From Bacteroidales bacterium (GTDB lineage: Bacteria > Bacteroidota > Bacteroidia > Bacteroidales > UBA932): DNA of 64,000 nt. The notes under the pieces were generated by a model. It was not told the DNA's origin and ran no database searches. It worked only from the letters and a program-made list of their open reading frames with translations. Of this stretch, positions 37,588-46,297 are shown in pieces; within the stretch, counting starts at the first letter, position 1; each line of letters starts with the position of its first letter. The stretch is taken from contig JAFPVJ010000001.1 in the NCBI GenBank assembly GCA_017400135.1, positions 1 to 64,000 on the forward strand, written 5' to 3'. The translations under genes and the position numbers were made by a program.

Positions 37588-40263
37588 ATGAAGAGATTGT
37601 TGTCGTGGATCGTGCCCCTGCTTTTCGCAGGCATCGCCGCCCGGGCGCAGGACGTCATCCAGATCCAGGCGCCCAACATCGTTGCGGCGGACGAACAGTT
37701 CAACATCACTTTCGTCATCGAGGGCGAAAATGCGCCTTCAGATTTCGAATGGAGTCCGGGTGACGAGTTCAAGCTGGTCTGGGGCCCGCAGAAGGGCACT
37801 TCGACGAGCATCAGCATCGTCAATGGTAAGAGGACCCGGTCCTCACAGACGACTTATACATATATTTTAATGCCCAAGTCGACGGGCACCTTCACCCTCC
37901 CGGCGGCCACGGCGTCCGTCAAGGGCAACAAGATCTCATCCGGCCGCACCCGGCTGGAGGTGGTCTCGAACGGGGCGACCTCCTCCGGTGGCCAGTCGTC
38001 TTCTTCCCGTTCTTCCGGCAGCTCGCAGCAGTCCCAGTCCCAGTCGCAGGCCGCCACGGGCGAAGTGTCGGCATCCGATCTCTTCCTTCGGCTGAGTCTC
38101 AACCGCAGTTCCGTCGTGGTCGGAGAGCCCGTGACCGCGACCCTCAAGCTCTACCAGCGGGTCAGCATCTCCGGATTCGAGGATGTCAAATTCCCCACCT
38201 TCAACGGTTTCTGGAGCCAGGAAGTATTTGCCCCGACCAATATCGAATTCCACCGCGAAACCATAGACGACAAGATCTACAATGCGGCCGTACTCCGTCG
38301 GTGGGTGCTCATTCCCCAGCAGTCCGGCGACATCGCGATCGATCCGGCCGAACTGGTGTGTCAGGTGACCGTGCGTGCCCAGTCTGGTCCGCGCAGCGTC
38401 TTCGACAGCTTCTTCGACGATGACGTGCGCACCCTGCGCAAGCGCATCCTTTCGCCTCGTCAGGTCGTACACGTCAGTGCCCTGCCCGCAGGCGCCCCTG
38501 CTTCTTATGGCGGCGGTGTAGGCCAGTTCACCCTCAGCACCCGGCTGGGCAAGGACTCCCTGGCGGCCCACGATGCGGCTTCGCTGCTGGTCACGGTGTC
38601 CGGCAAGGGAAATGTCTCCCTCCTGGAGGCGCCGAAGCTCAGCTTCCCTCCGGATTTCGACGTCTATGACGTCAAGGTCACGGAGAATACGGACAAGTCG
38701 ACGGGGAAGACCTCCGGTTCGAAGACTTTCGAGTATCCCTTCATCCCGCGCAGTCCGGGCGAGTTCACGATCGCGCCCGTCGTTTACAGCTATTATGACG
38801 TGGAAGCCCACAAATACGTGACGCTTACCGGGGAACCCCTTACGGTCAAGGTCGGACGCGGAAATGCCCCCGAGGCGGTATCCGCTTCCGACGGGCAGGT
38901 CGTGCCCGGCGTCGTCCGGAAGGATGTGCGCAACCTGGGCAACGATATCCGTTACATCTCCACCCGGACTCCTTCCTGGTCGGAGAAAGGCTCGTTCTTC
39001 TGCTTCTCGCCCCTGTTCTGGGTCTTGCTTGCACTGCTGCTCCTGCTGGGTGCCATCCTGTACTTCACCCTGCGCGGCATTGCCGCCCGCAAGGCCGACG
39101 TGGCGGGTTCGCGCAACCGCGGGGCGGTCAAGATGGCCCGCCGCAGGCTCTCCCAGGCCGGCGACTTCCTGCAAAAGGATCTCCATACGGCCTTCTATGA
39201 GGAGCTGCACAAGGCGCTGCTCGGCTATGTGTCGGACAAACTGGCCATGGACATGTCCGAAATGTCTCGGGAGCACATCTCCGAGGCTCTGCTCTCTTCC
39301 GGAGTCAGCGCAGACCATGTCGCGGGCCTGACCGAACTGCTGGACGCCTGCGAGTACGCCCGTTATTCGCCGGATTCGGACCACGAGGCGATGGACGCCC
39401 GTTACCAGTCCGCCCTGGATGTGATCGCATCGATTGAAAATGATATGAAAAGAAAACCCCGTCCTTCGGGCACTTCCGGCCGCGGTACGGTCGTGGGTCT
39501 GGTGGTGCTCCTTTCCCTGTGGGGATCCTTTGCGCCCGTCTCCCGGGCGGCTGTTTCCCGTCCTGCCGCGGATTCCCTCTGGACCGCCGGCGTCGATGCT
39601 TACGCGGCCGGTCTCTGGTCGGAAGCGCTTGGCGCCTGGCTCGCCATCGAGGAAAGCGGGGCTGAATCGGCGGCCCTCTATGTCAATATCGGTGACGCGT
39701 ATTACAAGTCCGGGGAGCTCGCGCGCGCTATATTATATTATGAACGGGCGCTCAAACTGGATCCTTCCGATGCCGATGCGCGCCATAATCTCGAATTCGC
39801 CAATGGTTTCGTCCAGGACCGGATCGATGCCGTACCGGAATTCTTCCTGGCTTCCTGGCTGCGCAGGGCGGGCTGTCTGCTGTCTTCGAATGGATGGACC
39901 CTCCTGTTCTTCCTGTTCCTGGCCATCACCATAGCTGCCGTCCTGCTTTTTTTGCTCGGACCCTCTCAGGGCGCTCGCAAGGCAGGTTTCTATACGGCGC
40001 TGGCGGCGTTGCTGCTCGCGCTGGCCTGCCTGAGCTTCGCTGCCCGCCAGCGGTCCGCCTACCGCAACGGCGATGCGGCCATCATCACCCGTCCGGTCGC
40101 GCCGGTCAAGAGCTCGCCCGGATCCGAGGGAGCGAAGGATCTTTTCCTCCTTCACGAGGGGACCAAGGTGCGCGTGACCGACCGGGTCGGAGACTGGGAA
40201 AACATCACGCTGGCCGATGGCAGGCAGGGTTGGATATCGGCTTCTGATGCCGATTTAATATGA
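37588..40263 (+). CDS. BatD-BatE fusion protein
   Basis: 891 residues from ATG 37588-37590. An in-frame GTG at 37567 inside batC is less likely. The first about 620 residues are BatD: signal peptide, beta-rich domains (QIQAPNIVAADEQFNITFVI), a Ser/Gln-rich stretch, a transmembrane helix (LFWVLLALLLLLGAILYF) and a helical cytoplasmic part. Without a stop it continues from an internal ATG at about 39445 into BatE: a second hydrophobic segment (TVVGLVVLLSLWGSFAPVS), TPR repeats (AALYVNIGDAYYKSGELARA), two more membrane helices and an SH3-like end (VTDRVGDWENITLADGRQGW). These are two proteins in the Bacteroides operons I know. Confidence 0.9.
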   Translation: MKRLLSWIVPLLFAGIAARAQDVIQIQAPNIVAADEQFNITFVIEGENAPSDFEWSPGDEFKLVWGPQKGTSTSISIVNGKRTRSSQTTYTYILMPKSTGTFTLPAATASVKGNKISSGRTRLEVVSNGATSSGGQSSSSRSSGSSQQSQSQSQAATGEVSASDLFLRLSLNRSSVVVGEPVTATLKLYQRVSISGFEDVKFPTFNGFWSQEVFAPTNIEFHRETIDDKIYNAAVLRRWVLIPQQSGDIAIDPAELVCQVTVRAQSGPRSVFDSFFDDDVRTLRKRILSPRQVVHVSALPAGAPASYGGGVGQFTLSTRLGKDSLAAHDAASLLVTVSGKGNVSLLEAPKLSFPPDFDVYDVKVTENTDKSTGKTSGSKTFEYPFIPRSPGEFTIAPVVYSYYDVEAHKYVTLTGEPLTVKVGRGNAPEAVSASDGQVVPGVVRKDVRNLGNDIRYISTRTPSWSEKGSFFCFSPLFWVLLALLLLLGAILYFTLRGIAARKADVAGSRNRGAVKMARRRLSQAGDFLQKDLHTAFYEELHKALLGYVSDKLAMDMSEMSREHISEALLSSGVSADHVAGLTELLDACEYARYSPDSDHEAMDARYQSALDVIASIENDMKRKPRPSGTSGRGTVVGLVVLLSLWGSFAPVSRAAVSRPAADSLWTAGVDAYAAGLWSEALGAWLAIEESGAESAALYVNIGDAYYKSGELARAILYYERALKLDPSDADARHNLEFANGFVQDRIDAVPEFFLASWLRRAGCLLSSNGWTLLFFLFLAITIAAVLLFLLGPSQGARKAGFYTALAALLLALACLSFAARQRSAYRNGDAAIITRPVAPVKSSPGSEGAKDLFLLHEGTKVRVTDRVGDWENITLADGRQGWISASDADLI

Positions 40264-40279
40264 TTTTTTTGGAAAGTTG

Positions 40280-40310
40280 TTGCATAAGAAAAAAAAACCA
40301 CATATCTTTG
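40280..40310 (+). promoter_or_regulatory. Promoter of the giant lipoprotein gene
   Basis: TTG (40280-40282), 20-nt spacer, TATCTTTG (40303-40310): a near-ideal Bacteroidota promoter. It leaves a 5' leader of about 115 nt whose last 50 bases are almost purely A/T, a feature associated with efficient translation in this phylum. Confidence 0.8.
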
Positions 40311-40428
40311 TGCGTTGTGTGTTGTGCCCTCACTGTATTCAGACGGTAAGGCACGGCCCGTATGCAAGCGAAATATTATTACAAAGTGAAACAAAAGTTA
40401 TTGTTCAATTTTTAAAAATTATTTCTTT

Positions 40429-43400
40429 ATGAAAAAATTTTTTAGAGTAGCTTTGGTATGTGCCCTCGCGGGTGCTACGCTTTTGTACACGGGGTGTACA
40501 AAGGACTATTCTGAAGACCTTAATTCTCTGCAGAAGAAGGTAGAGGAGCAAGGTGCTACCATTAAGAGCCAGGGCGACCAGATCGCCGACCTCCTCCGTG
40601 CCAAGCAGGCTTTGGAGCAGGCTGACGCTGACGCTCTCAAGCTCATCCAGGGCCTCCAGGAAAAGGCCGACAAGCTCAGTGAGAGGATCGACTCCCTGAA
40701 GAAGGAGAAGGACGCTCTCGAGGGCAAGGTCGACACGAACCTTGAGAGAATTGATTCCCTGATCAATGCCCTGACTGCCAAGGCCGACAGCCTCCGTGCG
40801 GATGTCGATTCCCTCAAGGGTGTCGTCGCTGAGCACAAGCAGGCTCTCGACAGCCTCGCCACCGAGCTGGCCAAGAAGGCTGACAAGACCTATGTCGACA
40901 CCGAGCTCGGCAAGAAGGCCGACAAGGAGTGGGTCGAGAATGCTCTCGCCAACAAGGCTGACGCCCAGGCTCTCATCGACACCGCCGCTTCCCTGCGTAA
41001 GGGCTTGATGGAGCTCACCAGCGAGATCAACAAGATCAAGGGTGACGTCGCCGACATTTTCGACGAGCTCGACAAGAAGGTTGACAAGACCACTTTCAAT
41101 GATGTTATCGACGGTATCCAGTCCGACATGAACCAGGCCAAGGCCGACATCAAGAAGGCCCAGGCTACTGCCGACACCGCCGTTGCTCATGCCGCCCGTG
41201 CGCTCGATTATGCCAAGGGTGTCGAGTCCTACCTCAAGGAGAACTACTACACCGCCAGAACCATCGACGGTTTCCTCGCCGCGAAGACGGACACCGCTGT
41301 CTTCTACGCCAAGATGAGAGAGATCGACAAGGCCATTGACGAAGTCATTGAGGCTTATCAGGAGGCTGATTCTATCCTCGATCAGAAGATCAAGACTCTC
41401 GATCAGAAGGTCGATGAGTTCAAGGATGAATATGAGGCCGCCATCGACAGCATCTGGAAGAAGTTCGCCGAGAACGACGTCGACCTCCAGAAGCTTATCA
41501 ACCGCGTGCAGAGCATCGTCTATCTCCCTGAGTTCGACGACAGCCGTATCACCCTCAACTGGGCCCAGATGTTCGCCCAGAACATCTTCGACACCCGTGA
41601 GATTGGCGACCTGCCTCCGTCCTTCGATAAGGAAGCCTGGGAGGAGTTCATCGATGAGCTCATGGAAGATGTTCCCGGCAATGTCAAGGAAGAGCTTGTG
41701 AAGCTGATTGGTCACTTCTGCCCTTGCGTTCCTACTCCCGAGGAGTATGACGGCTATCCCGAGGATGCCGCCACCCCGATCCCTGAGCGTTCCCACGTCA
41801 AGTATCGCGTCTATGGCAACGATGCCGCCACGATCGTCGAGGGTCTCGTCCAGGCCGTCAAGGACAGCCTGAACCTCCTTTCCTTCGACGTGATCCGCGT
41901 CCGCAGCCGTGTCAACCTCGACGGCGTTGAGCTCAACATCGTCGACGCTGAAGTTGACGGCATGTTCCCTGACGGCAGCGTCATCGACCTGACCATCATG
42001 CCCGAGGGCCTGCCCGCTGACTTCTGGCTCTACACCTGGGATGTCAAGAACTTCATGAATCCCAGCCTGCATCCTTATTTCTTCATGATGCTCCTCGAAA
42101 TGGGTGGTGATGTCTCCCAGGAACTCTACACCTGGCTGTATCAGCAGTACATGGAGTGCATCGGCATCGAGTGCCCGGATTCCCCGAACAGTCCTCTGCG
42201 TGAAGAGGCTGCAGAGCCTGCTGCCGAGGTCGAGGGTGACACCGAGTTCCCTGCCTTCAGCGCCTCTCTCGTCCTGACCGATCCCGAGCAGAGCCGGATG
42301 ATCACTTCCGCTTACTGGAATGTCGTTCCTGCCGCCAACTCCGAGAAGATCAACCTCTGGATCAAGAAAGACGACCAGGATATCACCATGAAGGTGTTCG
42401 GCGATACCGTCGAGATCCCTTACATCGATGTCGATGTTCCTTACGAGATCTTCGAAGGTGCCGAACTGATGTTCAAGGTCGGTGACAAGGATTACACCGT
42501 CGAGCAGTTCGAGGCGCTCGGCATGAACCTTGGCGATCCTCAGGCCCGTTTCTTCGCCTCCAAGGACTACAGCGAGTCCATCGCCGTGAAGGTCAAGGGT
42601 GAGGAACTTCCTGAAGACTACATCACCAATGAGGCTGACGACGCGGCCGGCCAGGCTTGGGCTCATCTTACCGAGCTCACTCCCGACGGCGTCGGTGCCA
42701 AGGAGTATGTGGCCCTCACCTATTTCGTCGGTCCTGCCACCGCTACTGCTTTCGCTCTCGTGAAGGTCGTTCCTGTCAAGATCGAGGTTGAGGTTGATCT
42801 CTGGGAGAACGCTGACCTGCAGCCGTTCACCTGGAACTACTGGAAGGATGCCGAAATCGACGCTGCCCTGCTCGCCGGTAATACCGAGAAGCTCTACAAC
42901 CGTGACAGCGCCCTTGCCGTCCTGGCTGACGAGGACAAGTGGGAAGAGGATTGCGAGAAGGCTGGCATCACCCTTGCCGACTTCGCCCAGAAGGTCCCTG
43001 TCGACACCGCCACCTTCTTCTATGTCAAGTATGCCGACGGTTTCGTTGACACGCTCATGCTGAAGGATCTCCTCGCCAAGGAAGAGGGTCCGAAGTTCAA
43101 CGTTGCTCCGTTCATCCTTGCCGATGGTACTGTGATGGCCGATGTCACCGACTTCCCGTTCTATGACTATGACGGTGAGGATCCCGACCACGGTTCCGTG
43201 ACCGAGATCGCCTATGTCGCCTACTACAACCTGCCTTCCGATGAGACTCCGGCCGTCGAGGTCAAGGTCTTCGGTAAGATTGTCGTTGCCGACCGCAACC
43301 GTGAGGTGATCATCGTCGACCTGCCCGAGACCTTCGAGCCGTTCGTGGTTGACTACAAGAAGGTCATCCTCGATACCCTCCGCGACGCCGCCGCCGAGCT

Positions 43401-44814
43401 CGTTCCCGAGTTCCCTGCCGGTACCTACGAGGCTCACAGCCTGCCGGATTCCGCCCTCATCGACGCCTACCAGAAGGATCTGTACGGCCGTACCGATTCC
43501 CTCACCATGACTGTCGACGAAGACGTCATCACCAAGTTCGCCAAGGCCCGTATCATCACCACCGTGGATGAGCAGCACGAGGCCGGCCATGTCCTGGATT
43601 ACAACACCGATTCCGACTTCAATGTCAGTTGGGCTGCCAACAAGGTCATCGAGCCTTATCAGACCTTCAAGTCCATCGACACCCTGTGGTATGGTCAGGT
43701 CGTGATCGTCAACAAGACTGTCAGACTGGATGTCGACGGTATCTTCGAGTTCGAGCGTATTCCTGAGTACGTTGCGAAGGAGGATGACCTCAACTACTAC
43801 ACCACTCTGCAGCCTTGGTGGAAGCCGGATGCAGCTACCGCGAAGCCTTACAATGTACCTGCCAACGGTTACGATGCCCACCAGGTTCTCCTCAACCAGC
43901 ACTTCCGCGTCGTCGACGTTCTGAAGTCCATCGAGGAAGGCCAGAAGGTTATCTGCACCGAGATCGCTACCACGGATGAGGTTGAGGCCGGAGATCTGAC
44001 TGAGGATTACAAGGACATCCTCGACCGCGTCTTCAAGCTCGAGGAGGATTACGAGAATCCTAACTATGGCCAGCTTGACGTCCATCCGACCATCCAGGTG
44101 GATTCCATCCCGGATCCTCGTAATGTCAAGGAGGTTGTCGTAGAGGCCGCCACTGGCGTGAAGATTGATACCGCCAATGTCGTCTCCTACTACAGCGAGT
44201 CCGAGCAGGAGGATGCCGTCGGTAATCTCTATGCCGTCAATAAGAACGGTTCCAAGGTTGCTATGATCACCAACTTCAACCGTGGCGACGCCACCCCGAG
44301 CCCTCGTCTTGCTGAGGCCGGTGTCGTGGTCGAGCACTACGAGAACTACGTGATCAAGCTCTTCGATCCGCTCCGTGACATCACTGGACAGGATAAGGCA
44401 CGTATCAATGTCAACAACTCCATCATCACCGAGACTTCCATCTACCAGTTCATGCAGCTGAAGGACAAGAGGGACAAGAACCTCATTGACTACAAGCAGA
44501 CGGACGAAGGTCACTATGGATGGGTCAAGGGTAACGGCACTGCTGCCAACGGCTTCGAGTCCGGCGTCTATGCTGACGATGTCTACAGCCTCACCTTCAC
44601 TCATGAGATGGAATATCTCACTGAGATCTCCGATGAGACCAAGGCTCGTATCAGCTTCGACGAGGAGACCGGTATGCTGACTTACGACAACACGCTGCAG
44701 ACCCAGCTCGCCAAGGAGATCGACATTAAGCTTACGATTAAGATCGAGTATCCTTGGGGCACCAAGACGAAGGAGGTCGTTGTCACCTTCTACAACACGC
44801 CTGTGGGTGAGTAA
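40429..44814 (+). CDS. Giant coiled-coil lipoprotein of unknown function
   Basis: 1461 residues. The lipoprotein signal MKKFFRVALVCALAGATLLY has its lipidated Cys at 23 (YTGC). Residues about 28-390 are long coiled coil with heptads such as DSLKKEKDALEGKVDTNLER and recurring KKADK units. The remaining about 1050 residues are acidic and beta-rich, with a CPC motif and a Pro/Glu break around residues 590-605. I do not recognise domains there. Codon use is strongly biased (GAC, AAG, CTC, ATC), suggesting high expression. It has its own promoter, a 115-nt A/T-rich leader and a UUCG terminator. Surface or periplasmic structural roles are plausible but unproven. Confidence 0.85.
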   Translation: MKKFFRVALVCALAGATLLYTGCTKDYSEDLNSLQKKVEEQGATIKSQGDQIADLLRAKQALEQADADALKLIQGLQEKADKLSERIDSLKKEKDALEGKVDTNLERIDSLINALTAKADSLRADVDSLKGVVAEHKQALDSLATELAKKADKTYVDTELGKKADKEWVENALANKADAQALIDTAASLRKGLMELTSEINKIKGDVADIFDELDKKVDKTTFNDVIDGIQSDMNQAKADIKKAQATADTAVAHAARALDYAKGVESYLKENYYTARTIDGFLAAKTDTAVFYAKMREIDKAIDEVIEAYQEADSILDQKIKTLDQKVDEFKDEYEAAIDSIWKKFAENDVDLQKLINRVQSIVYLPEFDDSRITLNWAQMFAQNIFDTREIGDLPPSFDKEAWEEFIDELMEDVPGNVKEELVKLIGHFCPCVPTPEEYDGYPEDAATPIPERSHVKYRVYGNDAATIVEGLVQAVKDSLNLLSFDVIRVRSRVNLDGVELNIVDAEVDGMFPDGSVIDLTIMPEGLPADFWLYTWDVKNFMNPSLHPYFFMMLLEMGGDVSQELYTWLYQQYMECIGIECPDSPNSPLREEAAEPAAEVEGDTEFPAFSASLVLTDPEQSRMITSAYWNVVPAANSEKINLWIKKDDQDITMKVFGDTVEIPYIDVDVPYEIFEGAELMFKVGDKDYTVEQFEALGMNLGDPQARFFASKDYSESIAVKVKGEELPEDYITNEADDAAGQAWAHLTELTPDGVGAKEYVALTYFVGPATATAFALVKVVPVKIEVEVDLWENADLQPFTWNYWKDAEIDAALLAGNTEKLYNRDSALAVLADEDKWEEDCEKAGITLADFAQKVPVDTATFFYVKYADGFVDTLMLKDLLAKEEGPKFNVAPFILADGTVMADVTDFPFYDYDGEDPDHGSVTEIAYVAYYNLPSDETPAVEVKVFGKIVVADRNREVIIVDLPETFEPFVVDYKKVILDTLRDAAAELVPEFPAGTYEAHSLPDSALIDAYQKDLYGRTDSLTMTVDEDVITKFAKARIITTVDEQHEAGHVLDYNTDSDFNVSWAANKVIEPYQTFKSIDTLWYGQVVIVNKTVRLDVDGIFEFERIPEYVAKEDDLNYYTTLQPWWKPDAATAKPYNVPANGYDAHQVLLNQHFRVVDVLKSIEEGQKVICTEIATTDEVEAGDLTEDYKDILDRVFKLEEDYENPNYGQLDVHPTIQVDSIPDPRNVKEVVVEAATGVKIDTANVVSYYSESEQEDAVGNLYAVNKNGSKVAMITNFNRGDATPSPRLAEAGVVVEHYENYVIKLFDPLRDITGQDKARINVNNSIITETSIYQFMQLKDKRDKNLIDYKQTDEGHYGWVKGNGTAANGFESGVYADDVYSLTFTHEMEYLTEISDETKARISFDEETGMLTYDNTLQTQLAKEIDIKLTIKIEYPWGTKTKEVVVTFYNTPVGE

Positions 44815-44835
44815 TCCCTACTCCTTGAGATAATC

Positions 44836-44867
44836 GGACCGGTTCCTTCGGGGACCGGTCCTTTTTT
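44836..44867 (+). terminator. Strong terminator after the lipoprotein gene
   Basis: GGACCGGTTCC (44836-44846) pairs with GGGACCGGTCC (44851-44861), 11 bp with one T-G pair, capped by an extra-stable C(TTCG)G tetraloop and followed by TTTTTT. Confidence 0.95.
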
Positions 44868-44901
44868 ATGTCTTTAGTGGCATTGTATTGTACTGATTTG
44901 C

Positions 44902-44932
44902 TTGTTTTAGTGAAAATAATTGCTTATAATTG
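44902..44932 (+). promoter_or_regulatory. Promoter of the OmpA-family gene
   Basis: TTG (44902-44904), 20-nt spacer, TATAATTG (44925-44932), one mismatch from TAnnTTTG. The leader is about 35 nt and A/T-rich. Confidence 0.65.
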
Positions 44933-44972
44933 CACCGATAATGTGTAAATCAGTTTAAACAATCCAATAATT

Positions 44973-46163
44973 ATGAAGAAAGTATTCTTGACTCTTTCGC
45001 TTGCTCTGGTCTGCTTGGGCGCTTTTGCCCAGGGTGCAGATGAGTTCTTCCCGGGCTGGTATCTCGGTGCCAAGGGTGGTATCTCCCTGACCGCCGGCGA
45101 GACCCACGCCAATAACCTTCTTTCTCCTCGCGCTGCGATTGACCTCGGTTACCAGTTCACTCCCGTGTTCGGTCTCCGCGGCCAGGTCTCCGCTTGGGAA
45201 GGTAAGGGCGCGCTCCCGCTGTATGACGAGTTGTACAAGTTCAACTTCGGCCAGCTCAACCTGGACGCCATGTTCGATCTGTGCAACCTTTTCGGGAAGT
45301 ATAAATACAACCGTGCGATCAATCCTTATTTCTTCGCCGGCGTTGGTTTCAACACCCGCTTCAACAACAAGGAAGCCCAGGCTATCAAGGCCGATTTCCC
45401 TGAGAAGAACTGGCTGTGGGACAGCCCCGTCCTCTCCTTCTGCGGTCGCTTCGGTCTCGGTACCGACATCCGTCTGACGGACGGTCTCGCCCTCTCCCTC
45501 GAGCTGGCTGACAATGTCCTGACCGACCACTTCAACTCCAAGGTCGGTGACGCCTGGACGCTCTTCGGTGGCGTCGTCGATTTCGACTATCAGCTCACCG
45601 CCCTGGCTGGCCTGAAGTTCTCCTTCGGTGCCGCCAAGCGTCGCGCTGCCGCGCTGGCCGCCGCTGAGGCCGCTGCCGCCGAGGCTGCCGCCGCCGCTGC
45701 CGCAAAGGCCGCCGCTGACAAGGCTGCTGCCGAGAAGGCCGCCCTTGAGCGTGCCGCCGCCGAGAAGGCTGCTGCCGAGAAGGCCGCCGCTGACCGTCTC
45801 GCCGCTGAGAAGGCTGCCGCTGAAGCTGCCCGTGCGAAGGCCCGCGCTGCTGTCGAGAATGTGTACTTCACGATCAACAAGTACAACATCAATCCTTCCG
45901 AGGTGGAGAAGATCGAGCACATCATCGCTGTCATGAAGCAGTATCCCGAGGCTGTCGTTTCCATCACCGGTTACGCCGACAAGTTCACGGGTACCGCCAA
46001 GCGCAACCTGTTCCTGTCCGAGCAGCGTGCCGCCGTGGTCTGCCAGGCTCTCCTCGATGCCGGCATCTCTCAGGATCGCATCACGACCAACTACTACGGT
46101 GATACCAAGCAGGTATCCGAGGTTCCCGAAGAGAACCGTGTGTCCATCTGCGTCACCCGCTAG
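44973..46163 (+). CDS. OmpA-family outer-membrane protein with Ala-rich helical linker
   Basis: 396 residues. Signal peptide MKKVFLTLSLALVCLGAFAQ, a beta-barrel of about 200 residues (GWYLGAKGGISLTAGETHAN, PYFFAGVGFNTRFNN), an Ala-rich helix with repeats of AAAEKAAAEKAA (residues about 225-290), and a C-terminal OmpA domain. The peptidoglycan-binding Asp and Arg are in TGYADKFTGTAKRN and LSEQRAAVV. It anchors the outer membrane to the cell wall. Codon use is biased as in the preceding lipoprotein, with its own promoter and a strong terminator. Confidence 0.94.
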   Translation: MKKVFLTLSLALVCLGAFAQGADEFFPGWYLGAKGGISLTAGETHANNLLSPRAAIDLGYQFTPVFGLRGQVSAWEGKGALPLYDELYKFNFGQLNLDAMFDLCNLFGKYKYNRAINPYFFAGVGFNTRFNNKEAQAIKADFPEKNWLWDSPVLSFCGRFGLGTDIRLTDGLALSLELADNVLTDHFNSKVGDAWTLFGGVVDFDYQLTALAGLKFSFGAAKRRAAALAAAEAAAAEAAAAAAAKAAADKAAAEKAALERAAAEKAAAEKAAADRLAAEKAAAEAARAKARAAVENVYFTINKYNINPSEVEKIEHIIAVMKQYPEAVVSITGYADKFTGTAKRNLFLSEQRAAVVCQALLDAGISQDRITTNYYGDTKQVSEVPEENRVSICVTR

Positions 46164-46181
46164 TTGATAGTTTGACTTCGC

Positions 46182-46213
46182 AAAATGGCCGACCCAAAGA
46201 GGTCGGCCATTTT
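46182..46213 (+). terminator. Strong terminator after the OmpA-family gene
   Basis: AAAATGGCCGACC (46182-46194) pairs perfectly with GGTCGGCCATTTT (46201-46213) around CAAAGA, followed by GTTTTG. The 3' arm overlaps the proposed ppdK promoter. Confidence 0.9.
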
Positions 46214-46242
46214 TGTTTTGTCAAGAATTATCAGTAAATTTA
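46212..46242 (+). promoter_or_regulatory. Possible ppdK promoter
   Basis: TTTG (46212-46215), 19-nt spacer, TAAATTTA (46235-46242), one mismatch from TAnnTTTG. It leaves a 50-nt A-rich leader before ppdK. Confidence 0.4.
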
Positions 46243-46297
46243 CCCGATTGTTTGTAAGACAGTTAATAATAGTCAAAATAACTAAAACGTAAATCAA

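Noticed and set aside
40405..44604. 1399-codon open frame opposite the giant lipoprotein gene
   Set aside because: Striking length, but it arises because the sense gene almost never uses codons whose reverse complement is a stop in that frame. The sense strand has the signal peptide, lipobox, promoter and terminator.
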